Below, one piece after another: positions 10,897 through 23,544 of a DNA stretch of 64,000 bases; position 1 is the stretch's first letter; each line of letters begins with the position of its first letter. Location: positions 248,001 to 312,000 of the forward strand of contig JAAXNY010000013.1 of assembly GCA_013420905.1 (NCBI GenBank), given 5' to 3'. Position numbers and translations under genes: made by a program. Below the pieces are notes generated by a model, which saw only the letters and a program-made list of their open reading frames with translations, searched no databases and was not told the origin of the DNA. Source of the stretch: Collybia mongolica. Lineage: Eukaryota > Basidiomycota > Agaricomycetes > Agaricales > Clitocybaceae.

Positions 10897-12356
10897 GCTG
10901 ACTGATAGTCCTGCCACGAGACTTGATCTGATCATGAACAAGCCCACCATACCGTCAGCGCAGTAAGAGTTTAACCAAGATAATCTGGATGATGTCTCAG
11001 GTCTCCTTACATAGTTTGAGACTTTCCAGAGCCGCAAGCAGTGGGAAACGGGAACGTGGAAGTCGATATGTAATTGAAGTGGGATATAGTTGTTTAAGAA
11101 TTTATTTGTTAACCATCCCAATAGCACAAGAATGCACCAAGACGCTATTTCTTATATGCGTAAGTTTACGCCGTTCTATCCCCGTATGCCTCAGCTCAGG
11201 TCACAATCACATAAGAAGCCAGAAGCAAAGGACGCGGTCCTATACTAGCGAGACCACCAGACGGAGACGCAATAGAGACAATACGGATATTCGTGTTGGC
11301 CTTGGAAAATTGTTTGGGGAGCAACGCAACATCCTTGCAAGAGTGGGGCGGTTGAGGGCTCGCCTGCGTCGGATGGCGACTTAGTGTAGGCTGGTCACTG
11401 GATGGTATGTCCTAGGAACCGTCTTTCCCAGACAATGGTCTAATCGCCGATCAATAATTTCTCAATAGGTATAATCGACGCAATCTAGAGCCTTCGACGC
11501 GGAGTCGACAAGGTACATTGAGGTGTCATAAAGAAGCTACTTTTAGAGAGGTGATGGATGTCAGACCGGAAACCGATATGGATACGTATATCTAGGGGAG
11601 CTCGTTAGCATGGTATTGGGGTGTATGTGCCAACCTGCTGCCTACATAATGTAGTCGTAATTATTAAAACAGCGGTCTCTGATATCAAGCGTATCAGCTA
11701 TGAACTATCGCTTATAGATAAAAAAAAACGATGTACCTCTACCAAACGTTCTCTCAGACCATCCTTATGCGGGAACCATAAGCTCTCCCCACGTCCTTGC
11801 TGCTGCGATCCCACCGATGAACATGGCAACGCCGGTAAGGATATTTAGGTTCCCAGGTAGTTTCTCTGGTGAGAATACTTGCGTTTGTAGGAAACTGTGA
11901 AGATGCAAAAGTATCAGTCATTTCAAGTTCATATTGCTCGAACCGCTTCCCAAAATGAGTCGCTGGGCCAACAACGTCATATACGCACTGGGAGAATGCA
12001 GATTGGTCCTCAGCTCCTGAACTACCAAGAGCCGCGCGTCTCTGAGATGGGTGAGGAACATATGAAGGGCCTGAGGAAGGAGGAGCTGAGCGGCGGGCCA
12101 TTTGAGATTTTACAGAGGAAGAGGAGGTGGTGGTTTTTTGAGAGTGTGAGAAATTTATTTATTTATTTGAATTTTAGTTTTCGGGTTGTATTTCAATATT
12201 TGTCCGATCCTCCCCCGTCGCTTCACAGCCACCACTACTCACCAGAATTCAGGCTAACCACGCTTTCCTCCATGGGCTTTTATAGTGTATTATGTTATAC
12301 CCAATACCATACGAAAGCCATGCGCTGAGTAGTACTTAAACGTCGATCTCGCGACG
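10897..12356. other. intergenic; possible downstream exon of GTPase C
   Basis: A frame ending with a stop at 11384 carries an Arg-rich, basic end (positions about 11220-11384) like the basic C-termini of the other GTPases, and might be a spliced terminal exon of GTPase C. The rest, 11385-12356, shows only low-complexity runs (a TTTA-rich stretch near 12155) and no recognisable gene. Confidence 0.35.
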
Positions 12357-14464
12357 ATGTTTCCCTTCTACATTCCTAACTCCTACAGCGAACATCACAT
12401 TATGTTCTCACTCAACGGTATTTGGAGCGTTTTATCATATATCTGGAACTTTATACAGAGACTCTGGTGGTATGTCCACTTCTTTAGCTTCATATTCCAA
12501 CAAATCGGTACTAAACACTGAACAGCATTGGGATGTTATTAATAGCACGGGCCCGGCACGCCGCACGAGGTCTGCGCAAAACTAGCGCCCATGCATCTTC
12601 GCCCGTCATGCAAATGCGCGCAAAAGAACCCGTGAATATATATCTTGTTCGTATCAGTGAACGCCCGGATAAATCGCTATTCATCGAACGCAAGACCAAC
12701 GCTACGACGAGCGACGATTACATCGCTATCTCGCACGTGTGGGGTACCCCAGAAACTATACAACCTATCGAGGTAGACGGTGCAGGTGCGTGACGAGCCC
12801 AGAACCATCTGCGATTATTAATATCAATGCCAGGGGTCGTGCAGCTCAGCCCTGGAAAAAAGGATATCCTCCCCATACTCAGACGCAACGATGTCTGCGG
12901 TGACAGCTGGTTTTGGATGGACCTATTTTGTATTGATCAAACGGAGAGCGCTTCGATAAGTATCTCCGACCAACTCATGGCCATCCCATCCGTCTACAAG
13001 TCCAGCCGATGTGTCAAGGTCCTGACCGAAACGCCTGTATGCGAAACGTGGCAATCTCAGGCAGTCCGTGTCGCCTCCAACCCCGACGCAGATCTGGATG
13101 GTGTATTTGGAGAAGAGGAGTTGGCACATGGGCGCAAGTGCCCTCAGTTCCTTTTTTGCGATCCTTGGTTCGAGCGACTCTGGACTCGCCAAGAAGGCCT
13201 GTATGGACCCATTCTGGATATCGTCATCCTGGATCCTGTCCCTTGCAGACGCCATCAAGTTGCCGTGAGGGATGAATCCCAGGGGTGGATAGTTGAAGGA
13301 ACAGTCCTTTCTAAGAGGACCGTCGCGGAATTTTTCTTATCCGATAAGCTCACGTACCACGGGCTATCCCCATCGCGGTCCGAGGAAGTCCAATTCCAGG
13401 TATACTTGGATTTAGTCTACAGACACCACTTGGATTTCAAAAAGTATGGCGGCCTTGCTGGACCTGCCCCCAACTATTCACCCCTATCAGAAGCGTGGAA
13501 AAGCGGCCGTATCACCACGAAGCCTCGTGATTATGTGCTCGCTGTATTTCCAGATATCGGTGGGTACAAAGTACCTCTAAACGCACGTAAAATGCAGTTC
13601 CCCGAGCTCCTTGCGGACGCACTTGGTCAAGCATCCATCCGAGAGCGATTTGAGGTCGCTCCTAAAGTACCGAAAGGAATGATGTCAGTGACATCCTCGA
13701 AACAGAGCGCCACGTCGTGGGTGTTCCAGGAGCCTTCGAACATAGGGGAAGCATACGACCCGTTCACCGTACTTCTGTCAGAAAGCCCCAGGGGGCCGAT
13801 GGACAACAAATTTTTCGCAGTCTCCATGAACATCACCCTCGAAGAACCTGACTTCAGTAGGTCAAATCTGTCTAACATTGTCGACATGTGGGTCAAGACT
13901 GCCGACAACCTCAAACACATGGTGAGCGTGTCGCCGTCTGGTCCGTGTACGGGCACGACGAGAGAGAGCGTGCGTTCTGAGCAAGGCCTGCTCCATCAAT
14001 ACTTCTTCCACCAGTTCGCACCATCTGCCGTGGCACTATACCTCCCGAAAAGCAAAATCGATACCCTAGCGTTCAGGACCGCTGGAGTGGTTTCGTTTGA
14101 CGGAGTTGGAAGCGTTTCTGAAGAAGTATTTAGCCATGAGCTAAGACGCTTCCTTACCTGCCTACTATGCGGCACCTCGCTACGTACTGCAGATATCATT
14201 CTTGGCTGCGCAGACTTCAGATCTATCACCACGGTTCACGGAAAACTGCTTGCCTTGATCCATCGCGAAGCGGTGGCCAGGGCAAGTCCCGAGGGCCTTG
14301 TTCTCCTGGGCACTTCCCTTTGGTTCAAGCAAGGTTTTTTGGTTGGACATCAGACTACTGTTGGAATAATCATCGTCGGGAGGACAGCGATCCCTAGGTC
14401 TGAGTTTTGGGATGACATGGAGAAGGCGGCGCGGGCATCTGTGATGACAAAGTCAGCCCAGTAG
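12357..14464 (+). CDS. HET (heterokaryon incompatibility) domain protein
   Basis: Three exons, 12357-12469, 12526-12785, 12834-14464, total 2004 nt, 667 residues. The introns are 56 and 48 nt and keep phase, which is why I chose the ATG at 12357 rather than the internal one at 12533. The HET domain begins with YIAISHVWGT (residues 103-112) and continues with the second conserved block FWMDLFCIDQ, then an arginine-bounded segment typical of the fold. HET proteins trigger incompatibility-type cell death after non-self fusion; HET folds are TIR-like in origin. The first about 40 residues are aromatic and hydrophobic (IWSVLSYIWNFIQRLW), perhaps an amphipathic or membrane-contacting lead. The roughly 450 residues after the HET core show no domain I recognise. 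No lesion seen. Confidence 0.82.
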
Positions 14465-14809
14465 TATTGTTGTTCGTATTGGCCTCACGACTTCGAATAA
14501 AATGACATCGGGCGTCACGGTATCAATAGAAAACGCTTAAAGTATACAGCCAGAATGCTTTCATGTGTCTCCACATTGAGTATTGAATACCCGACTCAAG
14601 TCCATTTGGCCCATCCTCAAGCGTTGTATGGCGTGGCACAAATCAGATAAACTTCATAATCTGGGAAACTAAAATGATAAATTCTCATACACAATGCCCG
14701 AGTACGACATTAGATTATATTTCATCCGAGACGACTCATTCCAGGCTCATAAAACTCCCCCCATCTCCGGTTTATACCATGCGTGGTTAGATGATACGCA
14801 AATTTCGAA
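14465..14809. other. intergenic, AT-rich
   Basis: Sequence between the HET stop and tRNA-Pro. No open frame of note. It probably holds the HET 3' UTR and the tRNA upstream region. Confidence 0.4.
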
Positions 14810-14895
14810 GGCCTGATGGTCTAGTAGTATGATTCCTTGTTAGGGTGCTTTCGCACATCTCGAGGAGGTCCTGGGTTCAATTCCCAGTCAGGCCC
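14810..14895 (+). tRNA. tRNA-Pro (AGG) with a 14-nt intron
   Basis: The acceptor arms GGCCTGA (14810-14816) and TCAGGCC (14888-14894) pair fully, with C at the discriminator position. The T arm is CTGGG-TTCAATT-CCCAG. The anticodon AGG is at 14842-14844. The anticodon stem CCTTG pairs with CGAGG (one G-U) only after removing a 14-nt intron at 14846-14859, placed one base after the anticodon as in all eukaryotic nuclear tRNA introns. Five T residues at 14899-14903 fit an RNA polymerase III terminator. Confidence 0.9.
14846..14859 (+). other. tRNA-Pro intron
   Basis: Fourteen bases between position 37 and 38 of the tRNA. Removal restores a seven-base anticodon loop TTAGGGT and a five-pair stem. 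Confidence 0.85.
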
Positions 14896-14898
14896 ACC

Positions 14899-14903
14899 TT
14901 TTT
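14899..14903 (+). terminator. RNA polymerase III terminator
   Basis: A T5 tract four bases after the tRNA discriminator base, the usual Pol III stop signal. Confidence 0.7.
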
Positions 14904-15910
14904 CCAAACCTTTTAGTGGTATTTTAAATCCCAATTCGAGCCCTCGAATATGTATTACACTACAAACATTGATATCAAACTGTATATTTAGTTTATACTA
15001 TTTTATACTATATCCCCTTCAAGTTTCGGTGACGTTCAGTTAATGGCACGTGGTTCATAGCATTTCAAGTCTAGGCGACCTTGGCCTCGCTCAACCTTCG
15101 CAAACCCTTGACGCAGGAAGAGTTACTCCGGAAACGTATGTAGTATTCTTTTTGCTGCTTTTTATAGATTCGCATCAGGCGGATGAATAAACCTAATTTA
15201 ACCGCCGTTGGTACTATCGAGGTACTTTATTTACTGACCTCGTGGCACACGCAGAAAACCTGGCCCAACCAAACAAGAAGTAGCCATACCACCGCGATAT
15301 ATCAATCGAATCAGTCAAGACCCCGAATGAGTTTCTAAGGTACTTGCACTTACACAATGTTTAAATGGGGAGGTCTCCTAAAGGAATATAAAGGTAAATA
15401 ACTTAACGTCATCCCCCAAATCCGGTTCAAAGCCTATTTTAATTACCGCCGCCTCATCAAACCCAACGAATTTAAGAGCAGTGAACAAGTATGATACTAT
15501 CGACGCCACATGAAATGTCGAAAAGAGACGAACAATATATCCCACAGATACCGTTGTCCCGCCAGACATATCGGATTAAAGGAAAATCGGCCTTACTTTC
15601 GCCGTCAGCGCTCATAGTGTGTTGAGTTTCATGAAACTTCCAAACACTAGAGGTAAGCCGGCTGCAATCTAGACTATCCAACTCGGTCAGGGTATATCGG
15701 CAAAAGACACACCACTCTACTCTGTTCAACGTACCATTCCGGCCGTGTCATGTGAAGAATGAATACGTAAGTCCATATATAGCGGCTCCAGTACGCATAT
15801 AAGCTATGCTAAGGAAGTCTGTTCAAATATCTAGTAGTACAAAAGAAAATTAAAAACATCCGGGTCTAGAGTCCGTCCAGGCTCTTCCATTTAGGCAACC
15901 ATAGTGCCCC
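14904..15910. other. intergenic, no recognised gene
   Basis: Between tRNA-Pro and the 3' end of the FAS1 gene. Small minus-strand frames near 15378-15729 have no motif. Nothing else seen. Confidence 0.4.
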
Positions 15911-17399
15911 TCAAGCCATCATGTACGATACCAGCATGGCCCAAGAAATACCCAAAAGGCCTGATCCAAGAGCCCAAAAGACTGAAACCTTAGGTAGATT
16001 AGGGAGTGCACCACTACCGCTTGGACTTCCTCCAGAGGATGAGGTAGACGTAGGGCCAACAGGACCTGTTGCCGTCACAGTCTGTGCCGCAGCAGACGTT
16101 GCCGATGAAAACCTAGTAAAGGAGTGTCAATAACATCACCAATGCTTCGAAGAATGATATAGAATTACGCATCCCCAGCCTTCGTCTCATCCCGATCGAG
16201 GTTCACCAATACACGATCAATGGCATGCAAAACCCCGTTGTTTACCAACATATCCGATTTGACGATGCGTGCGCTGGCGCCGTTACTCCCGCTCGCGACA
16301 AATGTTCCAGAAGAGTTCGACGAGAATGTGAAAGGCTGGCCGGATGCCGAAGTAAATGTTGTCGACGAAGACGCCGCAAGCAGTTCAGGGGAATAATACG
16401 AAGTGCCATTGATATACTAGTTCAAAATTATTAATCAAGGTGTTTATTTTCATGAGACATTGATGCTTACATGGTTACCCAATAATGCCAACAATGCCGT
16501 ATTGTTCCCAGTCAAAGCTGTCAGACCCGCGCCAGCTTTCTCAAGTGCCGTGTTATCAGGCGCAAAGAGCGTATATCCCCTGGTGCTGTTGGCTTCTAGC
16601 GCTTCAATGACAGTTGCGTTTGTGCCATTGGCATAGAACTCCGGCACAGTGGCCATTTCTATAACGCCAGCGAGGCTAGTGAGGTTGTTCGCGGTGACGA
16701 CTCGAGCCAGGTTGAGTGGAGGTATCAGTACATGGGACACGGTACAGATCAGGAGATTGCTAACGCGCGCCGTGTTCACAATCGTGGCTTCAGGTCTGCG
16801 TGGATGTGAGAACAGAGATAGCGTCGGGAGAGGAAAGGACTATAGCATACACTTGGTTCAAGAAGTACACGGTCGCGTTAGCATCGGTAGAGTTTTTGGA
16901 CCACACAAGGACTTGTGCCCTACCACCTTCAAGGTGTACGAATGACGGGGCAGTAAGAAGCGTACGACCAATAGTGACCGCCGGGTTAACGCCGCTAATG
17001 ATGTGGGGAGCATCTTGGGAGGATGAATCATTGACGAAAGTGCCTGGTAGGACGTGGTAAGAGAGCACATTAGCCAAAGTATCCGCATTGTCCGCTATCG
17101 CTGCGACACCAGGAGCCTCGACTATGCGAAGAATATTGTGAGTAAATTGACCAGGTGACGGGAGATAGGAACTTACATGCATCATTGTTTGGCGCGAAGA
17201 TGGTATAATTGCGCGTTCCGTTGACAATTGCAGTAAGGAGCTGCTGGCCCGCGGCCGTCCCGTTAGCCTTCTGCGCAGCATCGGCCAGAGATGTCAAGCC
17301 GGCGGCTTGCAAAGCGGAAATGAGGCTTGTTGCATTGAGCGATTGTGCGTAGACGGAACCCAAAGAGAAACATATAAGAGGTAGGATTGTGCGACGCAT
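15911..17399 (-). CDS. secreted, GPI-anchored fasciclin (FAS1) domain protein
   Basis: Five exons: 17177-17399, 16851-17121, 16471-16795, 16169-16416, 15911-16112, total 1269 nt, 422 residues; introns 54-56 nt. A signal peptide (MRRTILPLICFSLGSVYAQ) is followed by two FAS1 domains: the first with YTIFAPNNDA and LSYHVLPG, the second with YTLFAPDNTA and the closing block VLHAIDRVLV. Each domain carries N-glycosylation sequons. The end is Ser/Thr/Gly-rich and finishes in a hydrophobic stretch (LGSGLLGISWAML) typical of a GPI-attachment signal. Fungal FAS1 proteins sit at the cell surface or wall and mediate adhesion; the ligand here is unknown. A TATA box lies about 55 bases upstream of the start. 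Confidence 0.9.
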
Positions 17400-17452
17400 T
17401 CTGAAGAAAGAACGAGGGAAAAGAAAAAGGAGGGAATTGTCAACTGTAGGTC

Positions 17453-17458
17453 TTTATA
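17453..17458 (-). promoter_or_regulatory. TATA box of the FAS1 gene
   Basis: TATAAA on the minus strand (within CCATATAAAGACC), about 55 bases upstream of the ATG at 17399, a normal distance if the 5' UTR is short. Confidence 0.5.
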
Positions 17459-20400
17459 TGGCCCCAAAATCGAAGGAAAAGAAGTCAACGCAGATTGTGA
17501 ATGACGTCAGACCAGGGCATCGATCGAGCGCGTCTGGGCTCTGCAAGAGGATGCGCAGCTCTTGGGTCTTCTAGGCATGTCGGTACTGGTCTAATTTGGA
17601 AAGAAGACTGCCTATTGGTGTTGGGTAGCCTGCATCACGTGATCAGCATGTCCATCCAGAATCCAGGCGCGTTTTGTGAAATATTCTGGGGACCTCAAGA
17701 GTCAAGCATTGATTAATCCGTTACAGGCCCAAACAGTACATTGACTCAAGCCGTTCGATGAGCATCAAAGAAAAAAGGGGGGGAGAAAAACTCACGATAT
17801 GTATGTACTTGTAAGTCCAGCTGCCGGCGCCCGTACACAAATCCTGGTTGGCATCATCCATCTTGGGGTAAAGTAGTCAACAAGAGCCGCATTTAGCTTT
17901 CCAGGCGGACCTTTCGTAGATATAAATTATGTAAGCATCCGCCTTCGCACATGCCTATAGCCACCCAACTTATTGAACCTAACGGAAAAAGAGTTAATGC
18001 TCGTGACTGGACGCAGTGTTGAAAGCTGCCAGGCTGTCGCAGCTGAGATAAACGTCAAGAGACCTACCAATTTAAGATGTACTGACCTACCTCGTTTCCC
18101 CCGTATAATCACGAAAATAGTCGCCTAACGGCAAACTGAAGAGCTCTGATCGAACTCGTCCTTGTGAGTAAAAAGGACAATCTTAACGGGCCATCAACCT
18201 GGACCGGTGGATGCTAATGAGGGAGACGCACGAAATACGGGTCGCGAAACCAAATAGAGTCAAAAAGGGACCTGCAACCGGCATTGCGTCCTCCATCCGA
18301 CTATAGGGATCTCCAACCTGGGGGCCCATTTTACAGACTTTGTATCGAAATTTCCGGGACGAAAACGACATCTCCATAATGCCTGTTAGACCCACTCTAC
18401 ATCCCATGATGTCCTTTCGCGCAGGCCGATATTTTGGCTTAGCTATCCGTTCGATGGAGTCGAAGCAGTAAGAGGCGTTACGATCCAGCCCAAACTCGCA
18501 CCCACGCCTCGAAGCTTCCTGAACACAATGAGTGTAAAGCCTTGGCCTCTTCTTGCGCGATGATGCGGTTGATCCGCGGAAGAAACAGAAGGACAATAGC
18601 TGTAGCTTCGAGGTGAGGGAGGGGTGAATTCTAGTTGGGGTATCGCGCCCAAAAGCATACTATTACACTGGCCCTTGTTAATGTGATACGGCACATTGTA
18701 CAAGGTACACCACATACCATACGTAATGGACAACATTTGGCACAATAAGCCCCTTTAACGCGCCTCTCTACGGATCACTATACGCAGTGCCTTCCATATA
18801 CTTCATTTGGTCCGGTACAGTTGACTACGGATCGCCAATTGAGTAACAAAAAAGGGAAATTAAAAATGTAGCAAGATGTACCTTCCCTGAGTCACCGCAT
18901 TCAAAAGCCAGTATGACGTTTTCCCTTTAATGCCTCGCCATTGCATCAATCAAAGGCAAGCCGGGGGAGGTACTGAGGCAACGTTTGTGCAGGGTATGTC
19001 CGCCGATATCGGTCGTTACATCGCCAAGCAGAGCACCCATGAAGAAAGTCAACTCTGCTGCTTATTGATAAATTTTCCTAGTCTCATAACCACCCTTTTT
19101 GTACCTGACGCCGTACACGTATCAAGGGAAACGGTCGGTAGCCACAACATGTCGACCTAGAACAGAGAAAATATTATAATAGCAACGATGCCCCGCTTAC
19201 CATAGCTCTAGAACTGCGGTGAAGAGCCATACACATGGTCACTGGATCTAGGTAGTTTAGGGTACTGAACAGATCTTGTACACGCGGACGTATAATAAGG
19301 GAGTTCTCCTAGGGGATCCTGAGGGAGATGAAACACGTGGCCGCAGTGATCCTTTGGTCGATAGAGCAGCCCATTCAGGGCCTTTGTCGTGTGACGGTGA
19401 ATGATGAACGTATAAAGAACAAGGAGACAATGACCTCAATTCGCGTTTACGGGTGGTAGAGTTCGTTTGTTGTCCGTCGTTTAGCGACGTGGTGATGGAT
19501 AACTAGGATAAACATTAGGAGAAGAACTTTGGGAGGCTTTCGTGCTGGAATTCCAAGTCGGACCAGGTCAGACGAACACTGAACCACCAGAATCTGAACC
19601 TGTAGAGGCCGAACGTTTGTTTACCAGGCATTAATTACTCTAAGCCGCCAACTTACATGATATTGGAAAAGTTGGGTATCAGCCGAATATTCTGGCCTCC
19701 CGCTAATTTATACGGATGTGCTGAAAGCGTACTTGAGGGCATTCAAGACGAGTCTCGCCATTGAGCGTGATGTTGTGACCATGATAGACGGGACGCTCAA
19801 AACAAGTCCGGGTCAAACAAGTACCCTGTCTTTGTATATATTTGTTACTACATGATGTTGAACAAAACAACAAGAGTTCCCGACGTCGAAATTGATATTG
19901 CAAACTCATAGGCCCCTGCACCACCAAGATTATCATGGCCAGTACGAACAAGTTCACCCTAGTAGATTTAGACATGTTCGAGCCCAATGTGACTCAAGTA
20001 GGCATTCTAAACATACTCATATAATACTAACTTACAGTTATCTCAGAAAACCGAAACCAATCGCAGTACTACTACCGTCCTTCAACTCTCCCAAACTAGT
20101 GCTGTCTATGCCCATCATTGAGTAGGAAGTTACTTATCAATATCAGGCAGAAAAGTGGCGGCTCATTCGGTATGCTGTCTAGTTCTCCCGTACACACCCT
20201 TAGTCTAAGGAACTTCGATCTGGTGTGGCCTTTCCCAAACCATGAAGAAAGTGCCCTGATACCAATTTTATTGAAGAGCGCTACGTTCCGGTATTTTCCT
20301 TGTGTCATCTCTTTATCAAGCCAGCGCACAACTCACGAACTGAATTGATTTCCCATGCCATCGCCCGACCATACCCTCATGCTATGCTGCTCTCCCAAGA

Positions 20401-21030
20401 CTTCGAGCTGGCACCCACGCCTGCGTAGTCGTAATCACCAATGGATGATACATACTTAGGTTGCACAAGGCCTGTGCCAAACGGTGCCTTGATTCCGTAC
20501 AACGATGCAAAGCTATTAATTCAGACGCGGAGCGCCGGAATTATCGATCCCATCGATCAGATCCACAAACCGAAGATGGAGGCATCGCAATAATAAATTG
20601 TTCGACTTAGCTCACTACCAAGAACTTGCACATAGCGCTGAGAATATGGGATGTGAGGAGTCAGTATACAATGAGGTGTGGTGCTGTTGCAATCGAAGAT
20701 TCAAAACCCCACCGGCTGATGGTCATAATGTCATCTACACACTCCACGGGGTAGCGATGGTCACAGGTTCGGTAGCATGTATATACTACTTGATAAGTCG
20801 TTGGCTAAATTAACACTTAGATGGCATCGAGGACATACATGAGTGTCAGAAGAAGTTCCATCGACTGCGTGATCCGGGTTGGGCGCACTGTGAGGCTGTC
20901 GCGGAAACGGGAAGGGGGAGACTATTAATATGCTCCCCTCTGTGCGGTTGCCCGCTTCAAAACCCTATCCAGCAGGGCTAGCAAACTATCCTTTTGGCGT
21001 GAATCTAGCTCTGCTGTTCCGACGTGTCTC
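17459..21030. other. long intergenic stretch, no recognised gene
   Basis: About 3.6 kb. Open frames are all short (below about 140 codons), scattered over both strands, and show no family motif, no P-loop exon and no consistent splice pattern. Base composition is mixed with normal CpG density, unlike the left end of the window. A short frame at 20598-20813 plus has four Cys and a hydrophobic end but no other support. Confidence 0.4.
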
Positions 21031-22559
21031 ATGGAACAACCACCGCCTTATGAATTCCTGCGGTTAGCACTTCTTATCATACCCTCGATCTAGGTCAATC
21101 AAACTAATAACAATTTCTGAATAGGAGTGGAGAAGGGCCCAGAGGAGATGAAGTGGTTGAGTCTAATTTATTATTTTTATACACTGTATCGCTAAATGTT
21201 CTGTTAAAGATTACGATTGCGTAAATCATCAACCCTCGTAACTCTTAGTTTACGAGACTTAACCCATTCATAGTGTTCTTGGCCCGACAGGGAGTGGAAA
21301 ATCTACTGTAGGTGAAACGAACATTAGTCAGAATTGGAGTTGAGGACTCATTCCTATAGTTCATTAATCTTTTAAGCGGCTCGGATCTGAAAGTCTCTTC
21401 AAGCCTACAATCCTGCACGCAGAAAGTATCAATGACCGAAAAATTCAACATTGGCGACTACACATACAGGTTCATTGACACTCCCGGGTTTGACGACACT
21501 GAACGAAGTGAAGTGGATATATTAAAACACATTGCAAAGTTTCTTGGATGCCAGTAGGTTTTCCTTCACGGACACATTTTCGATGGACACTGATCATACT
21601 CTAGTTACGAACAAGGCGCACGAATTCATGGTATTTGTTATTTATACCGCATCAGCGATAATCGGATGACCGGTGCCTCGAGGAGGTCGTTTCGATTGTT
21701 CAGAAAACTCTGCGGTGACGCTTCTCTCAGAAACGTCACAATTGTGACAACCATGTGGAACAAAGTCACCGAAATAGAAGGAGCGCGACGGGAGGTTGAG
21801 CTTATGGAGGAGGAGAGGTTCTTCAAGCCTGCTATTGACGAGGGAGCCACTATGTCCCGGCATGACAATACTCTTTCATCCGCTCTCGGGATCGTCAACA
21901 TCATCTCCCAGAATCACCTCTGCCCTATACCCCTCACGATACAAACAGAGGTCGTTAATCAACGCAAGCAGATTGTGGACACAGATGCTGGCAGGGAGCT
22001 TGAGCGCGACCTGGAAGAAAGGTCTCGCAATTACCTGGACGATCTGCAGGACGTGATGGCTGAGCAGCTAACCGCCGATGAGTCCGACGCGAAAGAGCGA
22101 AATGAGCTGGCCCAAGAAATAGTCAAACTACGTCTAGAGTTGACTCGCGTTAAAAACGAACTCAGTAATCTACAGGTGAGAGTAGAAGAAGACTTCGATG
22201 TGGAGAAGGCGTGGAAAGGAATGACCCGGGAGGCAAGAGTTGTCACAATGTTCATGCGATCGCAAGGTTGCGGCGCGCAACAGTCTCCAGAGAACTTACG
22301 TTTTTGGTCAGCACTCGGAGATACGACAAAGGTGGCGATGAAACTTAGTTCCATCTTCGACAAATACCCTATACAACCAGATATATTCAACCACGCGAGG
22401 AACACATCGAACGTGCCTGTCAACATCAGCCACCAGCTCGGGCCATGGATTCAAAGCCGGAATAAGGTGGTGAAGAGTATGGAAGCGGTCATGGAAAAGG
22501 CCGTTCGCAATGCCACTAAACGAAAGAAGCAGAAGAAATGGATGATGACGATTTGGTGA
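21031..22559 (+). CDS. AIG1/GIMAP-like P-loop GTPase D
   Basis: Six exons: 21031-21062, 21125-21152, 21210-21220 (11 nt), 21274-21307 (34 nt), 21360-21553 (194 nt), 21605-22559; total 1254 nt, 417 residues. Starts MEQPPPYEFL. G1 is VLGPTGSGKST (residues 25-35), a likely G2 threonine in QSCTQ, G3 is DTPGFDDT (from residue 75), and the G4 position reads TIVTTMWNKV instead of NKxD. Then a long coiled coil and a C-terminal helical module (EDFDVEKAWKGM through the SPENLRFWSALGD block) shared with G and, more distantly, I. The last residues are Lys-rich and end in Trp. It is a close paralog of G, with identical sizes for exons 2 to 5 and similar intron sequence. No lesion seen. Confidence 0.85.
21210..21220 (+). 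other. 11-nt microexon of GTPase D
   Basis: ATTACGATTGC, preceded by AAAG and followed by GTAAAT. It supplies ITIA immediately before the P-loop exon. The same position has an 11-nt exon in G (34425-34435) and E (23808-23818). Confidence 0.75.
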
Positions 22560-23544
22560 CGGAACGCTTGATCGGTCCTTGATCTTTCTGATACATATTT
22601 ATGTGCTCTGGTAGCAATTACACCTCGAGAACAACATAAACCCTAACTTAGCATGTTCTTTGATAAGACGTGAGTTTAACCTTAGAGCTCTTCGCAAGGC
22701 CCCCCGTGTGGAATCCTACGAAATTCGGATGGTGATGAGCATCATTGAAAAGGTGAAACACATCTAACGTTACCCCTTACCCGAAAGCTCGGGCTACTGA
22801 CCACCAAACTGTCACTTTGGTTAGCGTGGCCACCGTGCGATCTGGCGCTTCTCATACGTTGGTCGCGTGTTTCTCATTCAACATATTCATTGCAATTAAG
22901 GTTTCATGACGTTGACACGATGCACCGGTGGAGGCAATAAGCCCTTTCCGGATCCGGATATAGAGTTACGTTCACGTCTAACCACGTTCGCAACAATTGA
23001 CTATCGATAACGTATTTATAGCGTCCGTCGTGAAACTAATGGTCCTACGAGTAAACGTCTGTGAGCGTCAGAGCATGATACCAGACCCGGGGGCATGATC
23101 CAAACCAACTAGAACCCCACGTCCGCGTATGGGTTAAATGTTGGTGTGAGATTATGGGCGCGGCTGCCTAGGGGATAATAAGCAGGGCTCGATCGCAGAT
23201 CTATTTACGTCAATAGTAAATCATATAACCGGCTGGTAGCTGAGGCTAGAGAATCACTCACCTCGGTTCGAATCAATTAACTGAGTCCGATTGGCAGTTT
23301 TCGCGTTTGACCGCATTGTCGTGAATCCAGCGATGATGCCGCACCTCTGCAAGTGCCTTGAGGTTGAACCTCTATGTATGGTTAAATTTAAACCTACATG
23401 CACCAACGAAACCTTGCCGACTCTGGAAGTTCATCATATGATGACCGATATGGTCGCCCCTTTGTTCCACAAAAACCCGAGGCCATGCCACTGCACCACT
23501 TTTATACCTTTCGAAGGCTCACGGCCCTTATCATTGGAATAGCC
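22560..23544. other. intergenic, no recognised gene
   Basis: Between GTPases D and E. Only small frames without motif; the plus frame at 23291-23542 has no recognisable domain. Confidence 0.4.

Noticed and set aside
12533..12785. HET start at the ATG at 12533
   Set aside because: An upstream exon with a 56-nt GT-AG intron runs in phase into this frame, so the start is more likely at 12357.
17459..21030. Hidden gene in the 3.6-kb gap
   Set aside because: No frame above about 140 codons, no P-loop exon, no HET, TPR or membrane-family block, and no chain of in-phase splice sites could be found on either strand.
23225..23280. Second tRNA candidate (TTCGAATC with an upstream GGTAGCTGAGG)
   Set aside because: The T stem does not pair and the acceptor ends do not match.
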